This document shows, piece after piece, positions 1 through 8,299 of a stretch of 34,765 nucleotides of DNA. The stretch comes from Streptomyces sp. PH10-H1 (GTDB taxonomy: Bacteria > Actinomycetota > Actinomycetes > Streptomycetales > Streptomycetaceae). The DNA lies in contig NZ_JASISZ010000059.1 in the NCBI RefSeq assembly GCF_030063355.1, positions 17,188 through 51,952 on the forward strand. Direction: 5' to 3'. The position numbers were made by a program, and so were the translations under genes. The notes below the pieces were generated by a model. The model did not search any database and was not told the origin of the DNA. It saw only the letters and a list, made by a program, of their open reading frames with translations. Every line of letters begins with the position of its first letter. The stretch's first letter is position 1.

Positions 1-1
1 G

Positions 2-370
2 ATCACGTTCAAGGAGGGCAGGGCCGGCTCGGTCGCCGTGCACGCCGACGTCAGCTTCGTCTACGCGGTGACCGCCGCCGACGGCCGATCGACGGCCGTC
101 TCCCGCGCGATCGTCCGGCGCGTGCTGGACTTCGACGTCGCCGACCCGCAGATCGTACGGGTGACCCGGGGCAAGCTCTGGGTGTCCGAGTACCGGTACG
201 ACCTCGGCAACTCGGCCTGCGGTGTGTACGACGGCTTCATGCACCCGAGCATCGGCCCGGACGACACCGCGTCCGGCACCGCGGACCCCTCCGGACCCGC
301 GGTCGACCCGTACGACCGCAGCAAGCCCCTCGACGGACGGCAGGAGTGCGCCCAGTCCACCCGCGTCTGA
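2..370 (+). CDS. Conserved hypothetical protein, C-terminal part (5' end outside window)
   Basis: The frame is open from the left edge and ends at a TGA at 368-370, giving about 122 residues of the C-terminal end; the true start lies upstream of the window. The visible part has beta-rich hydrophobic patches (HADVSFVYAV, RVTRGKLWVSEYRYDL), one cysteine in NSACGVYDGFMHP, and a low-complexity tail rich in Asp, Pro, Ser and Gly that looks disordered. I do not recognise a catalytic motif. It resembles the C-terminal domain of secreted or lipoprotein-type hypothetical proteins common in Streptomyces, but this is an impression from composition only. It runs convergently toward the Rhs-type relic on the other strand, leaving 112 bases (371-482) in which I see no gene. 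Coding status is well supported by codon bias; the function is unknown. Confidence 0.7.
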   Translation: MTFKEGRAGSVAVHADVSFVYAVTAADGRSTAVSRAIVRRVLDFDVADPQIVRVTRGKLWVSEYRYDLGNSACGVYDGFMHPSIGPDDTASGTADPSGPAVDPYDRSKPLDGRQECAQSTRV

Positions 371-482
371 CCCGTCCTGCCGCGTGGACTATCCGAGGTC
401 GAACCCGGAGGGCGGCGGCAGGTCATCGGCGGAGAAGGCGAATCGCACTACAGCTCCGGCTCGGTGTTCACGGGTGGTTGCA

Positions 483-2382
483 TCAGTCCTGCCGCGGCCA
501 GGTGAGTTCATAGCCGCGTTCGCGGTCGAACGTCGTGGAGATCTCGAGGGGTGGGAAGTCGAACTCCTGGGCCGCCCAGCCAGCGACGGCCGCCGCGGCC
601 GCCTCCGGCTGGTAGTCGGTGCGCTCGGTCGTTCCGTCGGACTGGGTACGGCTGACCAGCTTTCCCTCGACGTTCCAGGCCAGCGCGGCGACACCACCGA
701 GCGGATCGGTGATCCCGGCCAGGCGTCCGAAGGGGCGTCCCGGAGGAGTTGATGATCTCCGCGAGGTCACCGTTGCCGTTGTAGCCGTAGCGGACGAGCA
801 CCGGCTGGTCGGGGTGGCTGAGCAGGCGGAGTTCGGTGATGCGCCGGTCCCTGGAGACCAGCCCGACGCGGTAGCCGCCGTCGTGCCGTACCTCGGTGGG
901 GACTCCGTCCGGTGCGTACTCGAGCACGATCGAGTTGCCATGGCGATCGGTGACGGCGGCGAGCGGCAGTTCCGCGGGGGATCCGCTGAGCAGGGCCTGG
1001 AAATGCAGGGTGCGGCCGGATTCCGGCCGGGATATTCGCATGCGGCCGCCGGGGCTGCCGTCCCAGTCCAACGGCCAGCGCGGCCCTTCCACGGGCATGA
1101 CCGACGCGTCCGGCAGGGGAACGGGGTAGGTCAGGATCATCCCGTCCTCGGAGGTGTACCGCACGCCCTGGTCGTCGATGATCAGCCGCTGGTCGAGCGT
1201 GGAGGCCCAGGACCGTCCGAACCAGCGCCCCGCCCGGTACGACGAGACATGGTGGCGCTCCAGCACCAGGGGCAGCACGCCGGGGAACTGGACGTCGGTG
1301 GCGGACATGACCATCTCGCCGGTGGCCACATCGATCGGGTCGCCGCACTTGTTGCGCTTGAACATGTTCACGGCGGTCTCGCGGAGCCCGTTCGCACCCT
1401 TGCGGATGCTGTTGGCCATGGTCTCCAGCATCTTCCCGCTCTTGAGCAGGACGGGGAGTTCCTTGGCCATCTTGGCGAGGCCGCCGAGGGTGGTGAGGCC
1501 CTTGAACATCGGGATGCAGTCGAGTGCGGCGAACGCCACGTCCCACAAGGACGCTTTGCCTTGGGCGTATTTGACGAGGGTGTCGGCGAGGACGACGAGG
1601 GCGGCGGCCAGGACGATCCAGGCGAGCGGGCCGCCGATGATCACCACGACGATGCCCAGGACCGCGACGATGACCTTGCAGACGGCGACGATGTCGTCCC
1701 AGTGGTCGGCGACCCAGTCGACCGCCTTCTCCCACCAGTGCTTGTTCTTGATCCCGGCGTCGGACGCCTCGTGCAGGGCGTGTTCCGCGGTCGACGCCGC
1801 CGTGTCGCGCATGTGGGCGGCCTGCGCCGCCAGCTCCTTGGCGGCGTCCAGCCGCTGCTGGGCGTCGTGGACGGCGGTGTTCGCGGACTTCTGCGCGTTC
1901 GAGGCGTCCAGCGCGTTACGCGTGGCGGTGCGGACCTCTTCGGCCGACGGCGGTTCCACGCCGGGCTTGGGATCGGCCTGGTACTCCTTGGACTTGTCGC
2001 CGGTGCGCTTCACCCAGTCGTCGGCGTTGCCCTGCGTGGTCTTGGCGGCATCCAGGTCCTGGCGGGCGGTCCGGCCCTGGGCCAGCGCCCGGTCGGCGTC
2101 CGCCTGCGCGGTCTCCAGCTTCGGCCAGTACGTGCCCAGCGCTCCGGAGGCCAGCCGGTGGGAGCGTTCCAGTTTGTCCAGCTCGCCCGGCAGGTCCCCG
2201 AACTGCTTGCGGTACTCGTCGGCGGCCAGACCGGCCCAGTCCTGCACCGCGTTGTTGCCGCTCAGCCCGCGCACCGAGCGCAGCGCCGAGGACACGTCGT
2301 CGGCGAAGTCGCTCAGCTTGCGGGCGAGTTCCTTCACCTCGTACGGGTCCCCGGGGACCGGATCCCGGTCCAGGTCCAGCAC
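483..2382 (-). pseudogene. Rhs/polymorphic-toxin-type protein with T7SS-like N-terminal domain, frameshifted and shortened
   Basis: The frame starts at a GTG (2382) with no convincing ribosome site. Residues 1 to about 130 form a helical WXG100/T7SS-signal-like domain (KELARKLSDFADDVSSAL, then the QDWAGLAADEYRKQF region). A coiled-coil stretch and one hydrophobic segment (VIVAVLGIVVVIIGGPLAWI) follow. Next comes the DUF6531-type entry motif GDPIDVATGEMVMSATDVQF and the beginning of RHS-type beta repeats (YGYNGNGDLAEIINSSGTP). At about 730-745 the reading frame breaks. In the next frame it resumes as FGRLAGITDPLGGVAALAW and SRTQSDGTTERTDY, which resemble RHS repeats normally found hundreds of residues further on, and it ends at 483. 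Most of the repeat barrel and any RHS core motif are therefore missing. Intact members carry a variable C-terminal toxin used against neighbouring cells; none is recognisable here. The last 30 residues (EFDFPPLEISTTF onward) could come from a toxin tip or an immunity gene. Confidence 0.75.
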
Positions 2383-2511
2383 GCCAATCCGTCGGACGAT
2401 TCGCGACGTTGTTCCCCCGTTGTGATCAACTCCGCGTAGATTCTTGCATTGTGGGAGCGGGGGCGACGAAGTGAGGCCGGGTCGTCGACGTTCTGTGACG
2501 ATACGGGAACA

Positions 2512-3282
2512 TCAGAGCCGGCGGGTGGCCAGGGTCAGGCGGTCGCGGGCGTCGAAGAGGGCGTCCTTGATCATCTGTTCGTGGGCCGGGGTGAGGCGGG
2601 CCACCGGGACGGAGCAGCTGACGGCGTCGCGGGCCGGGGTGCGGTAGGGGATGGCGATGCCGAAGCAGCGCAGTCCGAGGGTGTTCTCCTCGCGGTCGAC
2701 GGCGAAGCCCTGTTCGCGGATGACGGCGAGTTCCTCGATGAGCTTCTCGCGGTCGGTGTGGGTGTGCTCGGTGAGGGGTTCGAGGGTCTCGGGGAGCAAC
2801 TTCCGGACCTGCTCGTCGGGGTACGTGGCGAGCAGCGCCTTGCCGAGCGACGTGGAGTGGGCCGGGAGCCGCCGGCCGACCCGGGTGAAGGGCCGCAGGT
2901 AGTGCTGGGACTGGCGGGTCGCCAGGTAGACGACGCTGGTGCCGTCGAGGCGGGCCAGGTGGATGGTCTCGCTGGTGTCGTCGGAGAGCCGGTCGAGGGT
3001 GGGGCGGGCCGCGGCGACTACCTCGTCGCCGTCGATGTACGAGGTGCCGACGAGCAGGGCGCGGACGCCGATTCCGTAGCGCGTACCGGTGGCATCGGTT
3101 TCGATCCAGCCGAGCTCGACTAGGGTGCGGAGCAGCATGTAAAGGCTGGACTTCGGGTAGCCGACGGATTCCTGTACGGCCGCGAGGCTGTGCATACCGG
3201 GGCGTCCCGCGAAGAATTCCAGCAGCTCGACCGTGCGGACCGCGGACTTGACCTGAGAACCGCCACCGTCGCCAGCAGACAT
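2512..3282 (-). CDS. IclR-family transcriptional regulator
   Basis: This 256-residue protein has the usual IclR length and layout. The N-terminal winged helix-turn-helix spans about residues 10-70 (VKSAVRTVELLEFFAG, then the recognition region VGYPKSSLYMLLRTLVELGW). The ligand-binding domain spans about 85-250 (ARPTLDRLSDDTSETIHLARL, HSTSLGKALLATYPDE, and the cysteine-containing AVSCSVPVARLTP). The ATG at 3282 is preceded by a purine-rich AGGGG/AGGA stretch. It diverges from the alpha-ketoglutarate semialdehyde dehydrogenase gene, and the shared 135-bp gap carries a perfect inverted repeat of IclR-operator type. The simplest inference is that it controls that dehydrogenase and itself in response to a sugar-acid or hydroxyproline-type catabolite. 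The ligand cannot be read from the sequence. The family assignment is secure and the target assignment is likely. Confidence 0.93.
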   Translation of the reverse strand: MSAGDGGGSQVKSAVRTVELLEFFAGRPGMHSLAAVQESVGYPKSSLYMLLRTLVELGWIETDATGTRYGIGVRALLVGTSYIDGDEVVAAARPTLDRLSDDTSETIHLARLDGTSVVYLATRQSQHYLRPFTRVGRRLPAHSTSLGKALLATYPDEQVRKLLPETLEPLTEHTHTDREKLIEELAVIREQGFAVDREENTLGLRCFGIAIPYRTPARDAVSCSVPVARLTPAHEQMIKDALFDARDRLTLATRRL

Positions 3283-3357
3283 CGTCCTGACCCCTCTTGT
3301 TCGGCCCCGGACCCTGCAAGTAGGCTCCGGAATGGTTCAAAGATTCATAAGTGAAGA

Positions 3358-3381
3358 CACTGTTCAGCATACCGAACAGTG
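3358..3381. promoter_or_regulatory. Inverted-repeat operator, probable IclR-family binding site
   Basis: A perfect inverted repeat has arms CACTGTTC (3358-3365) and GAACAGTG (3374-3381) around an 8-base centre AGCATACC. Its core, TGTTC-N8-GAACA with an AT step in the middle, has the form of known IclR-family operators. It lies between the start of the IclR gene (3282) and the start of the dehydrogenase (3418), 37 bases upstream of the latter, where binding could affect both divergent promoters. The assignment rests on symmetry and position. Confidence 0.75.
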
Positions 3382-3417
3382 CCTGATCCGCATGAGGTAA
3401 ATCTGGAGGTTCCCCCG

Positions 3418-4950
3418 GTGGCTGTTCCAGTCTGGTCCGTCGACCCCCGTACCGGGAAGCAGCGGGAGCAGGTGGCGGATGAGGCCACTGCGCAGGAGAT
3501 CGACGCCGCCGTACGCGCCGCGGCCGCCGCGGCGCCCGCGCTCGCCGACCGCAGCGTACGTGCCCGGCTGCTGCGTACCGCCGCCGACCTCCTGGAAGAG
3601 GCCGGCCCGCAGGTCCTGGAGGCGGCCGACGCCGAGACGGCGCTGGGCCCCGGCCGGCTGACCGGTGAGCTCGCCCGCACCACCTTCCAGCTGCGCGCGT
3701 TCGCCGACATCGTCGACGAGGGCGCCTTCCTGGGGGTCGTCATCGACCACGCGGACCCGGGCGCGAAGCCCGCGCCCCGCCCCGACCTGCGGCGTTACAA
3801 GATCCCGCTCGGCGTCGTCGCGGTCTACTCGGCCAGCAACTTCCCGCTGGCGTTCTCCGTCCCCGGCGGCGACACCGCGAGCGCGCTGGCCGCCGGCTGC
3901 CCGGTCGTCGTCAAGGCCCATCCGGACCACCCGGCCACCTCCGAGCTGTGCGCGAGTGTGCTGCGCCGCGCCGCCGTCCGGGTCGGGCTGCCCGCGGACG
4001 TCGTCTCCGTCGTCCACGGCTTCCGGGCCGGTATCGACCTCATCAAGCACCCGCTGGTCAGCGCCGCCGGATTCACCGGTTCCGTACGCGGCGGCCGGGC
4101 GCTGTTCGACGCGGCCGCGGCCCGCCCCAAGCCCATCCCCTTCCACGGCGAACTGGGCAGCCTCAACCCGGTCGTGATCACCGAGGCCGCGGCGGACGAG
4201 CGGGCCGAGCAGATCGGCGCGGGACTCGCCGGGTCCATGACCATGGGCGTCGGCCAGTTCTGCGTCAAGCCGGGACTGGTGCTGGCCCCGGCGGGCGAAT
4301 CGGGCGACCGGCTGCTCAAGTCCCTCACTGCGGCCGTCAGCGACTCCGACGCGGGCGTGCTGCTCGACGTCCGGATGCGCGACGCCTTCATCGCCGGAGT
4401 CGAGGCCAGGGCCGCGCTCCCCGGCGTCGAGGCCCCGGTGACCCCCGGCTCGGGCGGCGAGCACACCGTCAGCGCCGGGTATCTGACCGTCCCGGCCGGC
4501 CGGCTGGCCGCGGAGGGCCCGCACGATCTGCTGCTCGAGGAGTGCTTCGGCCCGGTGACGGTCGTGGCGCGCTACGAGGACCGCGCGCAGATCTCCGCCG
4601 TGCTGGAGCGGCTGCCCGGCAACCTCACCGCCACCGTCCACATCGGCGAGGAGGAAGCCGGGCTGGCGGACGGCCCGGCCACCGCGCTGCTCGCCGAACT
4701 CACCCCACTGGCGGGCCGGCTGCTCGTCAACGGCTGGCCGACCGGCGTCGCCGTCGCCCCCGCCCAGCACCACGGCGGCCCGTACCCGGCGACCACCTCG
4801 ACCTCCACCTCCGTCGGCGGAACCGCCATCGAGCGCTGGCTACGCCCGGTCGCGTACCAGGACACCCCGCCCGCGCTGCTCCCCGCCGAACTGCGCGACG
4901 AGAACCCGCTGAACCTCCCGCGCCGCTTCGACGGCCGGCTGGAGATCTGA
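3418..4950 (+). CDS. Alpha-ketoglutarate semialdehyde dehydrogenase (aldehyde dehydrogenase family)
   Basis: The product oxidises 2,5-dioxopentanoate to 2-oxoglutarate with NAD(P)+, the last step of the pentose, glucarate/galactarate and hydroxyproline oxidative routes, in the cytoplasm. The protein has 510 residues from a GTG at 3418, chosen because GGAGG lies 8 bases upstream; an in-frame GTG at 3379 sits inside the operator and has no ribosome site. Subfamily marks are SASNFPLAFSVPGGDTASAL followed by KAHPDHP, the acidic catalytic residue Glu245 in HGELGSLNP, and nucleophile Cys282 in GVGQFCVKPG. It is divergent from the IclR regulator, and a second gene, now broken, began 2 bases after its stop. 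No dehydratase or transporter partner for the pathway is in the window. The family is certain; the exact upstream substrate pathway is not. Confidence 0.92.
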   Translation: MAVPVWSVDPRTGKQREQVADEATAQEIDAAVRAAAAAAPALADRSVRARLLRTAADLLEEAGPQVLEAADAETALGPGRLTGELARTTFQLRAFADIVDEGAFLGVVIDHADPGAKPAPRPDLRRYKIPLGVVAVYSASNFPLAFSVPGGDTASALAAGCPVVVKAHPDHPATSELCASVLRRAAVRVGLPADVVSVVHGFRAGIDLIKHPLVSAAGFTGSVRGGRALFDAAAARPKPIPFHGELGSLNPVVITEAAADERAEQIGAGLAGSMTMGVGQFCVKPGLVLAPAGESGDRLLKSLTAAVSDSDAGVLLDVRMRDAFIAGVEARAALPGVEAPVTPGSGGEHTVSAGYLTVPAGRLAAEGPHDLLLEECFGPVTVVARYEDRAQISAVLERLPGNLTATVHIGEEEAGLADGPATALLAELTPLAGRLLVNGWPTGVAVAPAQHHGGPYPATTSTSTSVGGTAIERWLRPVAYQDTPPALLPAELRDENPLNLPRRFDGRLEI

Positions 4951-4952
4951 CC

Positions 4953-5094
4953 GTGCGCCACCCCGGCTCGGAGGTTCCCGCCGTCGACGGGCTGCCCTTC
5001 GAGCTGCGGGCGTACGGACCGGGCACCGGCCGGAGTTACGACGACGGCGCACTCGTCATCACCGCGGGTCCCGGCCAGGACCGCTTCGTGCACC
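4953..5094 (+). pseudogene. 5' fragment of a DUF1349-like protein gene
   Basis: A GTG at 4953, two bases after the dehydrogenase stop, opens a frame of about 47 residues (FELRAYGPGTGRSYDDGALV, ITAGPGQDRFVHP) that looks like the N-terminal end of DUF1349 / concanavalin-like-fold proteins, as I remember them. After about 5094 the resemblance stops. The frame stays open only because it is antisense to a G+C-rich coding fragment. From about 5115 the sequence is the opposite strand of an MFS transporter gene. I read this as the surviving start of a gene once co-transcribed with the dehydrogenase, with its 3' part lost in a deletion. The family name is tentative; the truncation is clearer. Confidence 0.55.
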
Positions 5095-5114
5095 CCGGCC
5101 GGGAACCGGCGGAG

Positions 5115-5606
5115 CCCGGTCTGCCGGCCCGCGTTGAGCACCCCCGCCGCCAGCCCGGCCCGGTCCGCCGGAACCGCGTCCAGCAGAGCGGCGGTCAGCG
5201 GCGGCACCGCCAGTGCTCCGCCCAGGCCGAGCGGCATCAGCAGCGCGGCCAGCAGGAGGGTGGGCGTCCCCGCGTCCACGGTCAGCAGCATCAGCAGACC
5301 CGCCGCCGTCACCAACTGCCCCGCCGCCATAGGGAGCCGGGGGCCGTAGCGGGTCGCGAGCCGGCCCGCGGCCACGTTCACCAGCGCGAGCAGCGCGGTC
5401 ATCGGGATGAACATCGCGCCCGCCGCCACCGCCGACTGCCCGCGCGCCTGCTGGAAGAACAGGCTGAGCACGAAGACCATCCCGAAGAAGGCGGCGCTCA
5501 GCGCGAAGCCCGCCGCCACGCACACCGCGACGGCCTGGGTACGGAACAGGCTGAGCGGCACCACCGGGTGCGGGTGCCTGGCCTCCACCACGAAGAACGC
5601 GGTCCT
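5115..5606 (-). pseudogene. Internal fragment of an MFS (DHA2-type) drug transporter gene
   Basis: Read leftward from 5606, the frame gives TAFFVVEARHPHPVVPLSLF and then four to five hydrophobic helices with the MFS-typical segments FFQQARGQSAVAAGAMFIP, AGRLATRYGPRLPM and VPADRAGLAAGVLNAGRQTG. This corresponds to the region after the middle of a 14-helix DHA2-family exporter. The N-terminal half is missing: the frame meets a stop (TAG at 5610-5612) that is the ectD stop codon. The C-terminal end is also missing: homology ends at the conserved ARQTG motif near 5115, where the sequence passes into the DUF1349-like fragment. With both ends gone it cannot make a working transporter. Confidence 0.8.
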
Positions 5607-5609
5607 CCG

Positions 5610-6509
5610 CTACCGCACCGGGGTGAAGTCACGTGCGCCGATGAACTCCGGCCGCCGGACCGGCGCCGCGAAGGGCTCGACCGCCGGGTTCTCCACGCTG
5701 TTGAAGACGATGAAGACGTTGCTGCGCGGGAAGGGTGTGATGTTGTCGCCGGAACCGTGCATGCAGTTGCAGTCGAACCAGGTCGCCGAGCCCGCCGCGC
5801 CCGTGAACAGCTTGATGCCGTGCTCCTCGGCCAGCCCGGTGAGCGCCTCGTCCGACGGGGTGCCGGCCTCCTGCATCTTCAGCGACCGCTTGTAGTTGTC
5901 CTGCGGCGTCTCGCCCGAACAGCCGAGGAACGTACGGTGCGAGCCGGGCATGATCATCAGCCCGCCGTTGGTGTCACGGTTCTCCGTCAGCGCGACCGAG
6001 ACGGACACCGCACGCATCCGGGGCAGGCCGTCCTCGGCGTGCCAGGTCTCGAAGTCCGAGTGCCAGTAGAAGCCGGACGCCCCGAACCCCGGCTTGACGT
6101 TGATCCGGCTCTGGTGGACGTAGACGTCGGAGCCGAGGATCTGGCGCGCGCGGTCCGCCAGCCGGGGATCGCGCACCAGCTCGGCGAAGACCGCACTGAT
6201 CTTGTGGACTTCGAAGACCGAACGGATCGCCTGGGACTTCGGCTCGACGATCGCCCGCGGGTCGGCCCGGATCTCCGGGTCGGCGCACAGCCGGTCCAGC
6301 TCCTGGCGGTAGCGGTCCACCTCGCCGGGCATCAGCAGCCGGTCGACGGTGAGGAATCCGTCGCGGTCGTAGCCGCGCAGCTCGGCCGGCTGGATCGGCC
6401 CCGGGGTGCCGTAGCCGGACCACACGACCGGGTCCTGACGGGGAGTCGAGACCTCGGACGCGCCGCGCGTCGGGTACCGGCTGGTGGTGATGTCGGTGGT
6501 CGTCGTCAT
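5610..6509 (-). CDS. ectD: Ectoine 5-hydroxylase EctD
   Basis: EctD is a non-haem Fe(II)/2-oxoglutarate dioxygenase that converts ectoine to 5-hydroxyectoine in the cytoplasm. The 299-residue protein is full length for the family. The iron ligands are visible as His150 and Asp152 in FYWHSDFETWH and His251 in CMHGSGDN, with Arg262 in TPFPRSNV for 2-oxoglutarate. The signature stretch QSRINVKPGFGASGFYWHSD is intact. The ATG at 6509 follows AAGGAG and lies 4 bases after the ectC stop, so the two genes are likely co-translated. It is the last gene of the ectABCD operon. Its stop codon abuts the relic of an MFS transporter with only a few bases between, which suggests that a deletion ended just past ectD. 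Confidence 0.97.
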   Translation of the reverse strand: MTTTTDITTSRYPTRGASEVSTPRQDPVVWSGYGTPGPIQPAELRGYDRDGFLTVDRLLMPGEVDRYRQELDRLCADPEIRADPRAIVEPKSQAIRSVFEVHKISAVFAELVRDPRLADRARQILGSDVYVHQSRINVKPGFGASGFYWHSDFETWHAEDGLPRMRAVSVSVALTENRDTNGGLMIMPGSHRTFLGCSGETPQDNYKRSLKMQEAGTPSDEALTGLAEEHGIKLFTGAAGSATWFDCNCMHGSGDNITPFPRSNVFIVFNSVENPAVEPFAAPVRRPEFIGARDFTPVR

Positions 6510-6513
6510 GGCT

Positions 6514-6918
6514 TCAGGCTCCTTCGGGCTCGGTCAGCAGCGGGTAGACGCCGTTCTCGTCGTGCACCTCCCGCCCGGTGACGGGCGGGTTGAAGACACA
6601 GACGAAGCGCAGATCGCTCTTGGGCCGCATGGTGTGGCGCTCATGGCCGTCGAGAAGGTAGAGGGTTCCCGGGGAGATCCAGTAGGTCTCGCCGGTCTCG
6701 TCGTTGGTCAGCTCGCCCTCACCGTCGACGCAGAGCACCGCCTCGATGTGGTTGGCGTACCACATCGACGTCACGGTTCCCGCGTACATCACGGTCTCGT
6801 GCATCGAGAAGCCCACGCCCTCGGCGGCGAGAATGATGCGCTTGCTGCGCCAGGTGCCGGTCTCGGCGGTCACATCGCGGTCGGTGCCCTCGATGTCCTT
6901 GAAGGATCTGACGATCAC
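6514..6918 (-). CDS. ectC: L-ectoine synthase EctC
   Basis: EctC is a cupin-fold enzyme that cyclises N-gamma-acetyl-2,4-diaminobutyrate to ectoine. The 134-residue length is standard. It begins MIVRSFKDIEGTDRDV, a family-typical N-terminus. The metal and substrate pocket region is seen in MWYANHIEAVLCVDGEGEL and TLYLLDGHERHTMRP, and the C-terminal cupin strand is FVCVFNPPVTGREVHDENG. The start is a GTG at 6918, 59 bases downstream of the ectB stop, with a weak purine-rich site upstream. It sits third in ectABCD and supplies the substrate for EctD. Confidence 0.97.
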   Translation of the reverse strand: MIVRSFKDIEGTDRDVTAETGTWRSKRIILAAEGVGFSMHETVMYAGTVTSMWYANHIEAVLCVDGEGELTNDETGETYWISPGTLYLLDGHERHTMRPKSDLRFVCVFNPPVTGREVHDENGVYPLLTEPEGA

Positions 6919-6977
6919 GTGCCTGCCTCTGCTTTCTTTCCGCTCGTGTTCTGACGGTCTTGTGTTCAGACCTGTGC

Positions 6978-8258
6978 TCAGACGGTTTCGCTGAGGGATT
7001 CACTGACGGCCCGGGCGAGGATGCGGAGCCCCTCGTCCAGTTCGTCGGGAGTGATGGTCAGGGCCGGCAGCAGCTTGACGACCTCGCTGCGCGGGCCGGA
7101 GGTCTCCAGCAGCATCCCCAGCTCGAAGGCGCGGGCGCAGACCTTGCCCGCCACCGACGGGTCGATGAACTGCACGCCCCAGGCCAGACCCCGGCCCCGG
7201 TACTCGGCGCCTGCTCGCGCCTGCGCGGTGCAGATCTCCCGCAGCGCCGACTCGACCTGCTCGCCGCGCATCACCGTCTGCTTCTCCAGCTGGCCGTCGG
7301 CCCAATAGGCGTCCAGGGCGGCGGTGGCGGTGACGAACGCCGGGTTGTTGCCGCGGAAGGTGCCGTTGTGCTCGCCCGGCTCCCAGATGTCCAGCTCCGG
7401 CTTGAGGAGCAGGAGGGACATCGGCATGCCGTAGCCGCTGATGGATTTCGAGAGCGTGACGATGTCCGGCGTGATCCCGGCCTCCTCGAAGGAGAAGAAC
7501 CCGCCGGTGCGCCCACAGCCCATCTGGATGTCGTCGACGATCAGCAGCATGTCGCGGCGCTTGCACAGATCGGCCAGCGCCCGCAGCCACTCCGGCCGGG
7601 CGACGTTGATGCCGCCCTCGCCCTGGATCGTCTCGACGATCACGGCGGCAGGCTGGTTGAGGCCGGATCCCTGGTCCTCCAGCAGCCGCTCGAACCACAG
7701 GAAGTCCGGCACCCGGCCGTCGAAGTAGTTGTCGAAGGGCATCGGGGTGCCGTGCACCAGCGGGACGCCCGCGCCGGCCCGCTTCATCGAGTTCCCGGTG
7801 ACGGCGAGCGCGCCGAGCGACATGCCGTGGAAGGCGTTGGTGAAGGAGACGATCGATTCGCGGCCCTTGACCTTCCGGGCCAGCTTGAGCGCCGCCTCAA
7901 CGGCGTTGGTACCCGTCGGGCCGGGGAACATCACCTTGTAGTCCAGGCCGCGCGGCTCCAGGATCACCTGCTGGAAGCGCTCGAGGAAGGTGCGCTTGGC
8001 GGCGGTGCTCATGTCCAGGCCGTGGGTGACCCCGTCGCGTTCCAGATAGTCCAGCAGCGCCCGTTTCAGTACCGGGTTGTTGTGCCCGTAGTTGAGCGCG
8101 CCGGCGCCGGAGAAGAAGTCGAGATACGGATGACCGTCCTCGTCGTACATCGTGCTGCCCTGTGCGCGGTCGAACACGACGGGCCAGCTGCGGCAGTAAC
8201 TACGGACCTCCGACTCCAGGGTCTCGAAGACGGACATGTCGGGAGGGGTGATGGTCAC
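6978..8258 (-). CDS. ectB: Diaminobutyrate--2-oxoglutarate transaminase EctB
   Basis: This PLP-dependent class III aminotransferase converts L-aspartate-4-semialdehyde and glutamate to L-2,4-diaminobutyrate, the first step of ectoine synthesis. The 426-residue protein starts at a GTG (8258), giving MTITPPDMSVFETLESEVRS, which matches the family N-terminus. The same frame runs open to 8591, but only because it overlaps ectA out of frame, so the longer form is rejected. The PLP lysine is Lys271 in TLSKSISGYGMP and the cofactor aspartate lies in LIVDDIQMGCGRTGG. GPTGTNAVEAALKLARK and HNGTFRGNNPAF are further class III marks. An 85-base gap with short tandem repeats separates it from ectA, an unusually loose junction in an otherwise compact operon. 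Confidence 0.97.
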   Translation of the reverse strand: MTITPPDMSVFETLESEVRSYCRSWPVVFDRAQGSTMYDEDGHPYLDFFSGAGALNYGHNNPVLKRALLDYLERDGVTHGLDMSTAAKRTFLERFQQVILEPRGLDYKVMFPGPTGTNAVEAALKLARKVKGRESIVSFTNAFHGMSLGALAVTGNSMKRAGAGVPLVHGTPMPFDNYFDGRVPDFLWFERLLEDQGSGLNQPAAVIVETIQGEGGINVARPEWLRALADLCKRRDMLLIVDDIQMGCGRTGGFFSFEEAGITPDIVTLSKSISGYGMPMSLLLLKPELDIWEPGEHNGTFRGNNPAFVTATAALDAYWADGQLEKQTVMRGEQVESALREICTAQARAGAEYRGRGLAWGVQFIDPSVAGKVCARAFELGMLLETSGPRSEVVKLLPALTITPDELDEGLRILARAVSESLSETV

Positions 8259-8275
8259 AGGTGCCTGCTTTCGAT

Positions 8276-8299
8276 GAATTCGTGAATTCGTGAATTCGG
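8276..8299. repeat. Three tandem copies of an 8-base unit in the ectA-ectB gap
   Basis: GAATTCGT occurs at 8276-8283 and 8284-8291, and GAATTCGG at 8292-8299. A short direct repeat GGTGGAGCGA follows immediately (from about 8298 and 8310). The block is AT-rich against its surroundings and lies between the ectA stop and the ectB ribosome-binding region. It looks like a slippage-prone microsatellite. Confidence 0.9.

Noticed and set aside
619..2439. 606-codon + strand frame opposite the Rhs-type gene
   Set aside because: It mirrors the antisense of a gene with recognisable domains; its own translation is low-complexity Val/Gly/Asp/Arg.
3345..3743. Small - strand ORF overlapping the IclR operator and the start of the dehydrogenase
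   Set aside because: Ser/Ala/Arg-rich antisense frame with no ribosome site and no recognisable product.
3948..6581. 877-codon open frame on the + strand
   Set aside because: It is the wrong frame of the dehydrogenase and then the antisense of MFS and ectD sequences. Composition is Arg/Pro/Gly-rich with no domain, as expected for shadow frames in G+C-rich DNA.
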